Notes under the pieces: model-generated
Database searches by the model: none
Seen by the model: the letters and a program-made list of their open reading frames with translations, nothing else
What the model was told of the DNA's origin: nothing
Made by a program: the position numbers and the translations under genes
Source of the DNA: Candidatus Thiodiazotropha sp. LNASS1
GTDB lineage: Bacteria > Pseudomonadota > Gammaproteobacteria > Chromatiales > Chromatiaceae
Direction: 5' to 3'
NCBI RefSeq assembly: GCF_964212655.1
Contig: NZ_OZ156465.1
Coordinates: forward strand, 124,001 to 188,000
Length of the DNA stretch: 64,000 nucleotides
Shown: piece after piece, positions 1 to 15,000 of the stretch
How positions within the stretch are numbered: the stretch's first letter is position 1
How the letters are laid out: each line of letters begins with the position of its first letter

Positions 1-3000
1 GAATGGCGTACCCTTGAGTGTTACAAGCAAGAGTATCATTGAAGATATCGCCGGCGGCGATGTCGCGGTATCCCAGGCGTTTGCCTCGATCTATGACAGT
101 TTCGAGCAGAATTACGATATTGAAACAGCGGACGCATACGGACATGCGGACAATCCTTATGCGGTAATGAGCAATTATGCTCTGGCGGTGCCGGATGGAC
201 TGATTCGCAGTGACCAGCCGTTGGTGCTCACAGCATATGTACATGATACCGATGGTGCGGTGGGTGCTCACGAAATAACCATGCTGGTGGCGGCGGATGA
301 CATTTTGCCCGAGCCGGCGATTACCAGGCCGGAAGTAGGCTATGGTGCAGTCGAGGACTCGGATTTCACGCTGGGTTTTCGCGGATATGACAATGTCAAA
401 GTCAATCGTCTGGATATTTATACGGCCTATGGGGTATTGCATAACGATGGCAGCTATGCCCAGGGTGATTTCACTTTATTAAGATCGATTACCGGTATCC
501 CTTCCGGGGACTTTGAGCCGGTCACGACCGTGAATATCGATACGCCGGAATATCTGCAAAAGCTCCATGTCGATCGGTTGAACGAGATACTGCCGCAGTT
601 TGGCGTGAATATCGCCGATGTTCAGAGAACCGATTACTGGGTCCGTGTTGTCGCTTTCGATGCAGCCAATTCACAGGCTAGAGAGCTTCACTACCCGATT
701 CGCGTGGATGAACGGCCGGTTATTGATGTGATCGAACCGCTTCCGGGGGCAAAGGTTGTCGAAGAGACCAGTCTCTATGTAAATGTACAGGCATTTGACG
801 ATGTCGGTATCGAGTATGTTCGCCTGGTCGCCAATTACGCGGATGGCAGGCCACCCTATGATATGCGGTTGAGACAGTCACCTTATAATTTCATGGTTCC
901 CATGCCGGGCTTTGATGGCCAGAACTCTGCCAATAACCAGGTGACCCTGAATATCGAAGCCATAGACACCTATGGTGTCGCCAATAACGATCCGGATCAA
1001 CATAGAGCGGAAGAGTCGCTCACGGTTGAGGTTGTCGAGGATCAGCCTCCTGTCGTGGCGATCGGTCTGCCCCGGAATGGTGACGAAATTATAGAAGGCC
1101 AGTATATGCTGGTGCAGGTCAACGCTGCTGACGATGCGGGTGTTGACCGGGTTGTGTTGAATGTTACTGGATTCAAAAATGGCGATCGCAGCTTTACCGA
1201 CATGGTGTTCCCTTATGAATACCTGGTCGAAGTGCCTTACGGTCAGGCGGGATCGGATCTTTCCCTGACCGCTTCGGTCACGGAAAAGCGGCAAGGTGGC
1301 GAGCCACGTTCCGTTGAAACACCGGAAGCGGTTGTAGTGCATGTGCTCAAGGATGAACAGGCTCCCGAGATACAGGTGATGGCCCCGCCGTTGACGGGCG
1401 CCGCGATTGCGGAAAAACGGCCTTTACCCTTTAATCTGGACGTAAACGACAATGTACGTGTCGATTCCGTCAGGGTTTCGCTATATGTGGACATTAATTC
1501 AGACGGAATCTTCACTGACAATGAACAGGTATCCGATCATTTAATGTTGTCGGCTCCCTATTCAGGATCCAGGCCGGTAAAAACCATTCGTGAATATATG
1601 GGACTGCAAAGCGAAGCCCCTGCTCCCGAGAGTCTGGATATGCAGTTTCGCGTTACCGCCAGGGATGGTATAGGGAATGAAAGTGTTGTCGAAATTCCGG
1701 TCCAACTGGTGGGTAACAATCCACCCGAAGTGAATGGTATTACTATTCTGGATTCACGGGGATTCAGTCTTGGCGATATCGATGAGATTACCGAGGGACG
1801 CGAGATTGTCGTCAATGTCGTCGCAAGCGATCCGGAAGTCGGTGTGGATACCGCGACACTCTATTACGCCATCGGTCCTCCGGGAACTCAACCCGAGTAT
1901 CAACTTGTTGGTGAGGATGCCAGTCTGCCATTTCATTTTCATCTCAAAGTACCGACAGGGAAGGTCGGCAACCTAGTGCGTTTCAGGGCGAAGGCGCGTG
2001 ACATCGACGGCTATGAGTCACCTTTACACGATTCGCCCTTGGAACTGATGATCACAGCGGATGAACCTCCTGAGGTTACGATTACCCAGCCGGATAACAA
2101 CAGTTCAGTCATTATCGATGGTCAGGATATCGATGTAGTGGCTGAGGTTTTCGACGACCTTGGGCCTGAAGGCATTGATCATGTTGTTTTCTATGTTAAC
2201 GGCCAGCCTGCTTCTGTTGTCTATAGCAGTCGTGGGAAACTCAGCGGAAGTCATGCGCAAGAACATATCTATGAGGCTTCCCTAGCCGCTCCAAGCGGTG
2301 TCAACGGTTTTATCATAAAGGCGATAGCCTACGATGTTTTGGGTCAGACCGGTGAAAGCCAGGAAGTATTGGTCGGTCGGGTCGAAGATACCGTGGTGCC
2401 AAGAGTATCCATATTGTCTCCGCTAGATCATGAGATCCTGACCACTGCGGAAACTATAAGGGCTGTTGTTACCGTTGAGGATATCGGCACGACGAATCAG
2501 CAGGTCACCATGACCTGGCATCGCGAATTTCAGAATGCCCAGGGTCTTTGGGAACCCCTCAATGAAAGTGTGATTGAGCTGTTTCGCGACGATACCCGGG
2601 CTCCGGACGACAATACCCCGGTCAGTGACCCTGCCAATCACTACTATGTCTACTGGGCGGATTTTAGCGACGGTAATATCCTCCAAAGATCCGATAGGCG
2701 TAATGAACGGGTTCGTATCATAACCAGCGTGGTAACGCCGAACCATACAGTTAACCAGGAAACCTTTTATGAGGTCGGCCTGCCGATCAGTGAGCGGCGT
2801 TTTATCTCGCCGGATGAGACATCCTTTGAACAGGGCAAGGATGTTTACTATACCTCGGTACAACAATACCGTTCGCTTGACCGGGAAAACGCAATGGTTG
2901 CAGCCTGGTCGTCGGTCGATCCGATGCGCATCGAGCAGGGCTTGGGACAGAACTTCCAAGCGCAAGATGGGGATAGCGACCTGGATCACCTCTACCAACG

Positions 3001-6000
3001 GACCGGCATTTTTATCCTGGATGCGGTGGATGAGACAGAAGGTACTCAGGACGGTGAACGCTTTGTCTACTCGGCATTGCTGAACGGCGCCGCAGAGATC
3101 TTCAGCGGAACTATCGGAGAAATCGTTGCGGATGAGAACCTGGTGCTGGCTGCCAAATCAGGAGTGATCGAGCTCTCCGATCTACCATCCGAGCGGTTTG
3201 TTGAGGCTGGATTTGTGACCGAGTTGCAAGCCGAGATTCAGAGAGACTGGATAGGCGGACCCAACGGCAATGAAGGAAGCGGCGAACTATACCTACAGAA
3301 CGAAAGCGCCGAACTGCTGCTGTTCAGCAACCAAAATGGCGATAATCAATTCGGTCTGCCTTTCCTCAAGCTCGGCAGGATCGATCTGCCCTATCCCGAT
3401 ACCTATGGCTTGGCGCGTAAGGACGATCTGGTTTTGGTCGCCAACGGACACGGTGGCATCCAAGTTATCGATATCAGCAATCTGCGGGCGCCCTACCATG
3501 TCGGTTATATCAAGCCGGACGGCTTTGCCAGGGATGTCAAGATCAAAGGCCGGTTCGCCTATATCGCAGCCTCCCATCAGGGGGTTGTCGTTGCGGATGT
3601 CAGCGATCCAGCTCTACCCATCGTCGCCTACGCCGATACACTGGGTGTGGCCAATCGGCTCCACCTGCTCGGGGATCGATTGTTCGTATCTGATATGGCC
3701 GGAGATGGTGGGAGTTCAAGACTCAATATTCTAGATATCAGCGACCCCTTTCATCCTCAGGTCACGAAAACGGTCGAATTGCATCCCGCACGCCCGGATC
3801 TTGTGCCGGATGGTGTCTATGATGTCCATGTTTCCGGCAATCTGGCCTATGTCACCGTACACTATTCGGATCAGGAGGATCTACCGGCTCAATCTGCTGT
3901 AGAGATCATAGACCTGGCGCGGCTTGAACAGGTCGATCTCGACGTTACGGTTCCGGCGATGATTCATCGGCAGGCTACCCTGGACAATTTCGCATCCCGT
4001 GATATTACATTGGCGAGGGGTGCTATCCAGGTGGCGGCGGGTCGCTCCGGTGTCAACCGGATCGAAATGCCGGCGCTCACGATTTTGAACCACCAGCCCT
4101 ATTCCGACCAGACAAACGTTTCCACCCGGCTTACGGAAATTGCCATTGAACTCTCTTCTGTGCTGCCTGCGGATGTGGTGCTGTCAGATTTCATCGAGGT
4201 CCTGGAAGGAGATCCGCTGGTGGGTACGCCGGTTACCGACCGTTTCGATATCGGTTTCGCGGCCCGTGGTTCCGGTGTGACCCATCGGATCATCGAGTTG
4301 ACGAGAAGGGACGGTGTATGGCTGTCACCCAATCAGCGCTACTATGTGCGTATCTCGTCAGGTTTGGCGCCGCTTACCGGGCAGGCATTGGCCGCTGACT
4401 ATCTGTTTGCGTTTTCAACGGCGATCGCGGATGGCGCGAACTATCCCGAGATCACCTCGATCTGCACCGAGGAGAGCCATATATCCGGTGGTCCCTGTAT
4501 CGCGGTGGGGGATATACGCGGTGGCACCGGGATCGTGGTGAGCGGTTATGGTTTTGGTGATGATCCACAATTGATACTTGGCGGCCAACCGCTGGTCGTC
4601 ACCAATATTGTGACAACGGATATAGAGGGACTGCTACAACTTCATGCAACGACAGTGCCGAACTATGCGGGTCCGGCTGCTGTTTCCGTGACCAATGGAC
4701 ACCAACTCTCCGATACCGTGTTGGGCAGCTTTACATATGTAGACCAACTCAGTATCAGTTTCATCACGCCTGCGGTGGTGCGCACCGATCAGGCCGGCAG
4801 GAATGATCAGGTAGAGATTGTCGGCTATGGATTTCACAGCGGAATCAGCCTTAAGGCTTACAAGAGCGGGGTGCCTGAAAGTGCGATCATCGATGAGATA
4901 GATGGCGATCGGCTGCAACTCTACAGCGCGGAACGTATGGTCTGGGCAGCGCCTGATTTTCGCGATGAGAACGGAGCCGGCTATCGGGGATTCATCGATG
5001 TGGAAATCAGTGATGTGCTTGGCCGAAGGTTTGTACAGCCAAGGGCTCTTTTCTACGGAAGGCTTAGCGTCAACCGTACACTGCAGACAGAGTTCAGCTT
5101 TACCCAGGGAGATATCGATAGTCTGATTGACGAGTTAAATAACTATATCCCTGACGCGGGCAAGTTGCCTCCGGGGGAGATCGTCGATTTGGCGGTCGAT
5201 AGTGAGCTGGATCTGCTCTACGTGCTTGGCCGTGGACTGACGGATGGGGATGTGCCTAAGCCGCAACGGGTTACCGATCCTGAGACTGTCCAGCACTACT
5301 ACGCGCCCGGCTGGATCAGTCTTGTCAAATATCTGCCGGATACCATCGCCGATAGCGCACCGATGCATGGCCTGGGTTATTACAATCTACCTCAGGATAT
5401 TGAACCAACCGCGATACTCCTGGGTGACAATCATGCCTATGTGACTGCCAAGGGGTATCACTTTCCCCATATCGATACCGCTTACGAAGGACAGTCCCTG
5501 TTACTTGTTTATGATCGGGAGATTCGTAATCCCGCTGACTATACGGAGCAGCCGCCCGGCAAGGACCGGGATATCATTTACGCCTTGCCCCTGCCGTTCA
5601 ATACTTTCCCGACCCGTCTCACGCGCAAGGACGATTTGCTGTTCGTGGCGGGAGGCATCGAGGGTGTTGCCGTCCTGAGCACCACCAATCCCTCGCGGCC
5701 ATCGGTGATTCGCAGAATCGATCAAGTATTCCATGCTGGGGAGCAGATCCGTTTGAACGCCAAGGATATCGCAGTCGTCAATGACGAGCTTCACGTGGTG
5801 TCGATCGGTGGCTGGCGCTATCTCTTCGATTTAACCAAACCTTCACTGCCCCAACTCAGTGTTTCGGAGTTTGGCGGTCAGACCGCTGCGATGCAGGGCG
5901 ATCGGCAGTTTGCTACCGGAGATGGGCTAGAAATCGTCGACGTATCGACACCTGAAGTGTTGCGCATGGTGGGTGAATATAACGGCAACGGGTTTGTGGT

Positions 6001-9000
6001 TCCTGGTCAGAGCCACGGCATGGCGGCATTGTCCACGGAAGCGGTAAACCTGACACGCCTGAGAAAAAATGACCCGGCTGTTTGCGGCGATGAGTATACC
6101 GAGACATACCTTTCACTTTACGACGCCAGCCGACACAATCAGGTGACCCTGCTTGACGCGCTTTGGCTGAATCAAGGATGCCTTAAAACCAATGTGGTTG
6201 TCACAAACAGGGGCGGCGTTCAGACCTTGCCTGATCCGGTGCTGATGACAGATGAGGGATTTGCCGTATTCGCCTTACCGAAACAGGAAGAAGACGGCAG
6301 GCGGATATCCTATCTCAATTTTGTCGATACCCTGACTCAGGAGCTGGTCAGCGCATCGCCCTCACAGGGTGAGCGGGGTGTTTACCTGGACAGCGTAATT
6401 GAGTTGCGCTTCACACGCCCATTGCCTTCCGACTTGACCACCCTGACGCCCTATATATCGCTGGAGATGGATGATGGCAGCGGTGGTTTTCAGGCCGTGC
6501 CTTTCACCTTGCAATCAGGAACTGATGCCAGCACTCTCTTTGTCATGCCAGACAGTGTACTCATGGCCAACAGTAGTCATCGCCTGTTGTTGAGTGGGGA
6601 TATCGATAGTCGCCGCACTGTAGGACTGTTTAATCACGAGATCAGCTTTGCCACAGGCAGCGCCACGGGTCCCAAACTGGAGCTGGTGGAGATGTCTCCA
6701 AGGGCCTTGGAGGTTTCAGGCGGTGAGTTCTTTGTAACGTTGCGCAATGTCGCGACCCTGCCGCAATTCACACTCTCCGGTGGAGCGGCGCCGGTCACTT
6801 CCCAGGAGGTGTTGCCCAATGGCGATATTCAATATCGGTTGGATGCGCCTCAGAACCTTCCGGGACCGGCAACCCTGCGGGTCGCCACCGCCGACGGAAC
6901 CTCAATCACACGCATCGGCGCGGTTCACTATGTGCAGCCGTTGTTGGTGTCGAGTCTGTCGCCAAGCCAGGGTTCACTCACCGGGGGCACGAGGGTCCAC
7001 ATCAAAGGGCAGGGATTCCGCCAGGAGGATGGCCAGATAGAGGTACTGTTCGCTGGCTTTCCCGTGGCCAACGGAGAGGTCAAGGTGCTCGATACGGAAA
7101 CCCTGGAGGTGATCACGCCCGGCGGAGCGATCGGAACCGTGGATGTGACCGTGATTCTGCCCAACGGCCAGCAAGGGGTGCTGGAGCAGGCCTACTCCTA
7201 TCAACAACCCGTGCAGGGCAATATCGAGTCGATCGGCCGCATATATGACTTGGTGCTGGATCCCACCGGAAGCTTCCTGATTGCCGCGCAAGGCAATGAG
7301 GGGGTTTATATCTATGACGTGAATGCCGGAAATTTCACGGCGGATCAGGAGAATCCGCTCAACCTGGATGATCTGCTGAATTATATCGATCGGGACGGTG
7401 ATGGAAGGGATGATCGCATCCTGACCAATGTCTCCCTGCCGGGCGGCTATATTGCAGTGGGTGTCGTACCCTACTTCGAACGGGGAGCCGACCGGATTTT
7501 TGTTACCGGCGTACGCCTGGCCGACGGGGTGCCGCAAGCTGCGAGTCTCTTTGTCATTGCCTTCGACTCGGTCGATATCGGCAACTCAACGCTGATCCGT
7601 CAACTGGAACTGCCCTCGGCCTCGGCCCGCGGTCTCAGCTCGATGAATAATCGCGTGTTGGTAGCGATGGGAGAGGCGGGATTCGGTATCGTCGATACCT
7701 ATCTGCACAATAAGATCTATCTTACCGACGCACTGGCGATGCCTGCTGATAAACCGTTGCTGGATTTAACTCAGTTACCTGTTTCCACAGGCGAGAACAG
7801 CCGATACGTTGCGGTCGGTGGTGATTTTGATTTCGCAAATAATCGCCTGGTCGAGATGGAACGCGTGGGCGGTGGCGGCTTCTATGTCATCGAGCTGGAT
7901 GATGAACTGGGACTGCAGGTTATCGCCAGCCTCGATATTCCCGCCAGCCGGGTGCGTGTCCTGGGAGATTACGCCTATCTTGCCGCAGGGGACGGCGGGT
8001 TGGTTGTCGTCGATCTACGCAACCTGGAGCAACCGGCCATCGTCGCGCGCCTCACGGATGTGGGTTTCATCTATGACCTCGATGTGAATGGCAATACCCT
8101 CTATCTGGCGCGTGGGGATGCCGGTGTGTTGACAGTGGATATCACCAATCCAATGACTCCGCGAATCAGTGAAGGTATGGAGGCATTTGACGGGAATTTC
8201 ATCGATGCCGTTGCCGGCGGCCGCTATGCGGTGATCTCCGGCGGATTGAGCGGCGATGACGGAGCGACCGTGGTTCAGATCGCTCAGGATGTGATCCTGA
8301 AGCTGGTGGATGTGATACCCAGTGAATTCCTCGACAGACAGCCCGGCGGATCGGTGGAGATACGCGCACGTTTCAACAAGGCGATCGATCTGTATGCACC
8401 GAATAGTGGCCTGTTTCACCTGCTTGATGCACAGGGCCAACCCCTATCCACGACAGTCGCAATCACCAACAATGATGCACTGCTCGCCCTGAGTAATAGC
8501 GCAATTCAGTCACTCTCCGTGGGGGATCGAGTCACGCTGGTTGTTGAAGCCGGCGTGGCGTCCGTCAAACCGGAAGCGAACGGGGTCGATTATCTGACAC
8601 TCTATGAATTGGGCAGTGAGCAGCGCACCGAACTGCTCTACAGAGGTTCGAGACCGGACCGGATCTCTATCGAAGCGGTTGTCCCCCGGCGTGTGCGGTT
8701 GGCGCAGGCGGAGACCATTACCGTGTCTGTGCTTGGCGCACCGTTGGATCCGCAGCGGCTCCGGCTGTTTGTCGGTGACCGGCCGCTGAACATCGAGGCT
8801 GTCTACAGTGAAGACGATGCGGAGGCTGTCGCCATTCTGAGTGCGCAAGTGCCGCCCATTCTCCATCCGGGACAGTTTGATGTGACTGTCGAGGTTGAAA
8901 AGGACGGCCTCTGGCAACCGGCGACCCTGTTTGGCGGTCTGGTGGTCGATGCGCCGATCAGCTTTGATTCGATTACGCCGCTCTGGGGGCCGGTGACGGG

Positions 9001-12000
9001 CGATACGATCGTTACCCTGACCGGCCATGGATTCGAGCCGGGCAATACCGTGATGGATGGTTTGAGGATTCGCATCGGCTCCCTACCGGTACGGGAGATT
9101 GATGTGCTGTCGAACAGCTTGATCAAGATTACCACACCGCGGGGTGTTGCCGGGCTGCATGATGTGCATGGCGAGGATCGCTACGGAAATACCACAACAC
9201 TTTCCGGCAGCGAGGGCTTCGGCTACGGCCTCAGACAGCTGGCCGCAGTCAGGCCGTCGCTGGTGTTTCCCAGCGATATCTGGATCGACCGGGAGACCGG
9301 GGTTGCCGTCACCAACGGCGGTTATCTGCACCAAGGTTATGAGTTGCAGAATGCCGACGGGGTTAATTTTCCCGATACCACCCGCGCCGCGACCTTCGAT
9401 ATCCAGGATCCCTACCAACCGATGCTGGTTGGCGGTGAGTCATCGCTTCCGTCGGGTGCCGAAGGAAGAGGCCAGCTATTGATGAAGGTCGCCGCCCTGG
9501 CCATCGAAGCCAAACGTATGGCCATCGAACTATTTGGTGATGAACTGGAACTCACACCTGAAGAGCTACAGTTGCTCGAGAGACAGAGAGCGATGGATTT
9601 TGCCGTGGCGCTTGATTCCATCGATATACAACCGGTGGTTGAACATGAAGAGGGGGTCGATAGAAAACGGCTCTATGTGGCGACCGGCAACGGTGGTGTC
9701 GCACGCCTCAATCTAGATGACCAGAACGGTCTGCAGCTCATCCATGAAGAACCGGTCGTCGACAAAGTGACCAATGTGGAGAAACAGGGAGATGCCTTGT
9801 ATGCCGTAACCGCTTCGTTCGATGGTGACCCACCGGATAGCCTGGACTGTGTACATGGTGGTGCGGAGAGCGAACCCCGCCGGGTGGAGCAGTTCAATTA
9901 CCAGGTTGGCCGTGATCCGGTTAATCTCGGTGCGCTTTCCGGGGCAGTAGGCGGTACTGCCGCCCATCTGCATCGAGGATGGCTCTACAGCGGAGGCAAT
10001 CATGGTGCGGTCTCTTGGAGCGAGCCCTGTATGCCTGCATGGAATACCTTTACGGCAGCCGCTCCCCAGGATGGGCCGAGTCTGTTGTCTGCCGTCAATC
10101 TCTACGATCCCGCACTGATCCGCCAGTTCGGCTTCGAGGGTAATGTGCATGATCTGGTGATCTATGGCGATTACATCATTGCAGCCGTGGGCGATGTCGG
10201 TATCGAAATTTTCCGCGTGGAGAGACCTGAGTCCAGGGTTCGTCTACCCATCGACAACACGCTGCAAGCGCACGCCGGACGTGCAGTGCAGCTGAAGCTC
10301 TACGGCAGTCTGTTGTTTGCGGCGACCGACACTGGTGTCCTGGTCGTCGATCTGGCTCAACCGATGAATCCACGGGTCGTCTCCGCCGGTAATGAGGAAC
10401 TCATCAAGAGCATTGATCTGTATAAAGACAGACTGGTTGCCGGTGGCGGTGAAAGCGGGTTGCGTATACTGGAATTGCCGGCCGCTCTGGTGACCGGCGC
10501 CTCGATCGCTGAAGGAGGTCTGCTCTCATCGAATCAGTCTCATGAGCTGACGGTAACCTTCAATGAACTGATGACGACGGTATCCCTGGAACAGCCCGAC
10601 GCTATCCGTCTGGTGAGCATCGATGGCAGCAGCGGACAAGAGACCGATGTGGCCTTCACGTTAACCGCCGTTGGTGGAGATGCTGAGGGTTCGGATCGCT
10701 ATCGGTTGACATTTGATCGTGTTCCAGGCGCGGCTATGCGTTTACAGATCGATGATGGGCGTAATCGACGCGGCAGTGGTTTGTGGGCGCCCTATGTATT
10801 GCATTTTCAGATTACCGAAGAACCGGCGCTTCAGCCCAGTATAGCGGCGATCGAGAACGGTAACTTCCATCTCGGACGTCAGGAGACGATCACCATCAGA
10901 GGAGATGGTTTCAGACAGAACGGTCTGCAGCTGTCGGTCAATCAATATCCCGTTTCATACCAGTGGATCGACCCGCAGACCATCCAGATTCCCGCCCATG
11001 CGTTGGATCTGCTTCCGATTCAAGTGGGTCAGCAGCATCTGCGCCTGAATGACGATGGTTTGGTGACCGATTGGCTTGGTGGTCTTGTGGTGGGCGATGG
11101 AGCATTGTTATCCGATGTACAGTTCGAGATTGCTCCGGATGCCGGCGACCAGGATGGCGGGCTGCTGATCGAGGTCAACGCATCGGAATCCGTGATTCTT
11201 CCCGGCACCCGAGTTGTGTTGCGCGCCAACAGCAGCGCTACGGAGATCTATACGGGCCGGAGTCCTTTGGATGAAGCGGAGGGTCAGGAGACGATCGATT
11301 TAAAGGACAATGTGGTGACTCTGGATCAATTCACTTTTGTCCTGCCCGGTGTAGTGGACCCGGATCTCTATAATGTTTATCTGCAGATTCCGGCCAATGA
11401 CGGTTTGCATGAGATCCATGTCGGTGATTTCTCCTATACCCTACCAAACGGACTGGGTATAGATCTGCCAAATTATCCGCCGATGCAGATCGGCGCCTCG
11501 ATGGTTGCGGGAGACCTGATCTATGTCGGAGTCAAGGCCGGCGCACGGCCGACCCCGACCAACCGTTTCCTGATGGAAGCCGGTCTCGAAATCTACGATA
11601 TCACCCTCTGGGAAAGGCCGGTCAGGTTATCGCAATTGCCTATGGCTTATGCGGTCAACGGTCTAGATCTGTCAGACGCGCAGCTCTTTCTTGCCAACGA
11701 TCTCGGCGGCTTGCAGCTGCTCGATGTCAATGATCCGGAAGAGCCTCTGCTGATCACCACTTTCCATCTGCCCAGTCACCGAGCCATGGATGTGGCGGTC
11801 GACAGGCAGCGGGAAGTGCTAGCGGTGGCCGCGGCAAATGACTTGGGTACCGGATACATTCGTTTCTTCGATCTGCGTAAGGATGATCTGGGCGCCGCCG
11901 ACGATTATCCGAATATCGATTTCAATGGTCTGAGCGGGAGCGAGGCGCTGTTTGGCGCACCTGTCGATATCCAGTGGTCCAACGGACAGCTTTATGTACT

Positions 12001-15000
12001 TTTTATACGTGACCGGCAACTCCATGTCGCTGTGTTCAGTGAGTTCGGCGCAAACCCGGTATACGATGTACATCCTTTGGAGCGTGCCGATTTGGATGGC
12101 CGTCTCGACCCGGTTACCCGGTTGCAAACGCCATCGATGCAGATTCAGCAAGGCCTGCTTGCCGTCACCACCGGCAGTCAATATCTGATGTACGAACCGG
12201 ACAGCAATGGCGATTACCAGGTGAGTTATTGGCAGCAGATCCACGAAGGGGGTGGCAGCGAACTGCTGAGATACCAGGGTAGTCTGATGCAGGCGAACCC
12301 TGATGGGGTTGGGGTGAATATCACCCCGGATCTGGTTATCAGCGACATCATGCCGGCCAGCGGAAGCCAGATTGATGGTGATGATACGATCACGGTTCAT
12401 TTCAACAATCTGATCAACACCGATCCGGTACATATTGGGCAGGTGGTTCAGGTGCTTGACGCAAATGCTCAACCTGTGGCCGATGCGGTCATCACAGCGA
12501 TCAACACCCTCTATGGCGCGCAGCTCGAGGTCTCTTTCGCCGGCAGTTTCAGTGGCGACCTGACGCTGAATGTCAGCCAGGACCTGCTGGATATCCATGG
12601 TCACAACCTGCGCCAGCCCGTGAGCTTAGGGTATAGCAGAGTGGCGGAGCTCGGACCCGTCGTGGACTCAGTGGCGCTACTGACCAACGAGGGACCGGCA
12701 TCCCACTTCTTCCATGGTGACGGTAGCGAGATCGGTTTGATCAGAGGTGCGAACTTCGGCGGCGACTGGGTCAATATACAGATCAGGGTCGGTGAAACCC
12801 TGCTCGACAATAGTGCGATCACTATGGTCAGCGATAACGCGATCGAGTTCCAGATGCCCGATCTCATGTTCGGTAGCCGTTCGGTGAACCTGCCGGTTGA
12901 GGTGGAACGCACCGATTCGGGATTGAGTTATGTGAGGTATGGCGCTGTATCGATATTACCCCAGTTCGAGATCGATGATATTTATCCTCATACCGGTCCT
13001 CCACAGGGTGGCAACAGGGTCAGTATCTATGGCCGTGGATTCAGTCATCGTAATCTGGTCAGGTTTGCCGGCGCCCTGGCCGGGGATCTGCGGGTATACA
13101 GCAGTAATCACATCGAAGTACAGGCGCCTGCCGGAAGCTTCGGGCCCGCACCGGTCACGCTGGAGAGTGAACTCTTTCCGGGGGAGACCGCCACCTCACC
13201 AGTCGACTATTTCTACTCCGGCAACAGCACCGGATCGGTCAATCTCTCCGACGATAGATCCTCGCCTGTTGCAGCGATTGAGCAAGGCGATCAACTGATC
13301 TACCTGGTTACCGGTGGTTCCTTCGATGTCGTCAATGAACAGGGCGTCACCACCAATCGTCTGACCAGCCCTGTGGCCAGACTGGTGGTTGCCGATGTTT
13401 CCGATCCCGTACACCCGGTTATCATCAACAAGCCTTTCGCCGACGGTGAGAAGCCCTACCATTTCGATGTCACCGGCGGCCTGGCACCGACTGGTTTTGC
13501 GGATATCGCACGGGAAGGCAACAACCTCTATCTGGTAGGGGCAAACCGGTTCTACCATTTCGATACGACCTTGCCGGCCGACCCGCTACTGCTCAACAGT
13601 CGGACACTGGTTGCCGATGCCAGCAGCCTGGCGGTTAAGGACGGTATGATCTATATCGCCGGTTCCAATGGTGTGGAACTCTACCGGGTTACCGCCGACC
13701 GGCAGTTACGCCACCTCGGCATTATCTCCAGTGAACGATTGCAAGGGGTGCCCGGAAAACTGCATATCGATGGTAACAGCCTGTGGGTTACCTTGCCTCA
13801 GGCTCAGCATATCGTCGAAGTTGAGTTGCAGAGTGGGCAACATAACCTGGTGCGCAGCTTTGTCACCGAAGATCGGGCCGGTAACCGTTTTCTACCCGAG
13901 GACCTGCTGGTTGTTCGCGATAAGGTACTGGTATCTAGCGGTGTCACCGCCAGTGTACAGCTCTATCATCTGGACAACGATCATTCCGCAAGTCCGGTTG
14001 CCGAATTGAGGCTCGCCTACCTGGTGCCCAACGGCGATCTGTATGCCGGACAGCTTGTTCTTGCAGGACAGACTTTGCTGGTGGCTTCCGGTCAGGGGGA
14101 TGTTCAGCTGTTCGATATATCCGCTTGGCTCGATAATCGTATCCTTGATGCCACGCCGTTAACGAACTACTTCGCCTTAACCGGCAATACCAATGCGGTG
14201 ACCTTTACTCCAGCTGCTATCTACGCGGGTACCTCCTTCGTCTATGCCGATGGTGAGGCGGTGGAAAACCCGGTTCCCGATAGTGTAGTAGCCAATCATC
14301 TGGGCGGCGGTCTCAACACCATAGCCAATGAGATGTTGATGATAACCGGCCAGCATCCTGTGCCGGGTGGAGAACTGGCCGTGGACCAGGATCTGGCGGT
14401 GCAGTTCAATCGGGTACTCGATTTCTCCCAGGTTGAAGATCAGAATACCAACCTGATCGAGGTTACGCTGGATGGCGTACCGGTTGCAGGCAATGTTTCT
14501 CAAATGGTCAATAATGATGGTTCACGCCTGATTTTCAGACCTTTGCAGGAATTCCAGGACGCCACACAGTACCAGGTTCGGATTTCACACCTGGTCAGGG
14601 ATCTGCACGGTAATGAACTGGGCGAAGAGTATCGCTTCCGGTTTGTCGCCAGTAGCCAAGCGGCGCCGCAGGTCACCTCTGTACTGCCCGTCTCCGGTAG
14701 TTGGCGGGGCGGTGAGGTCATCACCCTGAGAGGCAGCGGTTTTAGTGGCGATACCGAGGTCGAAATCGGCGGTCTGCCGTTAGCGGCCAGTGACATCCTG
14801 GTGCGGCATGAAGATGAAATTCAGTTCCGGGTGCCCGGGCTGGCCGCTTCTCCGCAGCGGAATCTGCTGGTCGGACTGACGCTGCGCAACGGGCCGAATG
14901 AGTTCTTCCGCGGCGGCGCTTTTACTTACGTGGCCGATCCATTCATCGATGCGATTGGCCAGTACGACAGAAGCACCGGTGTTTTCAATGGTACGGATCA

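Noticed and set aside
14-16. TTG as the start of the giant gene
   Set aside because: The frame is open to the left edge, there is no signal peptide after it, and the sequence is already within an Ig-like region.
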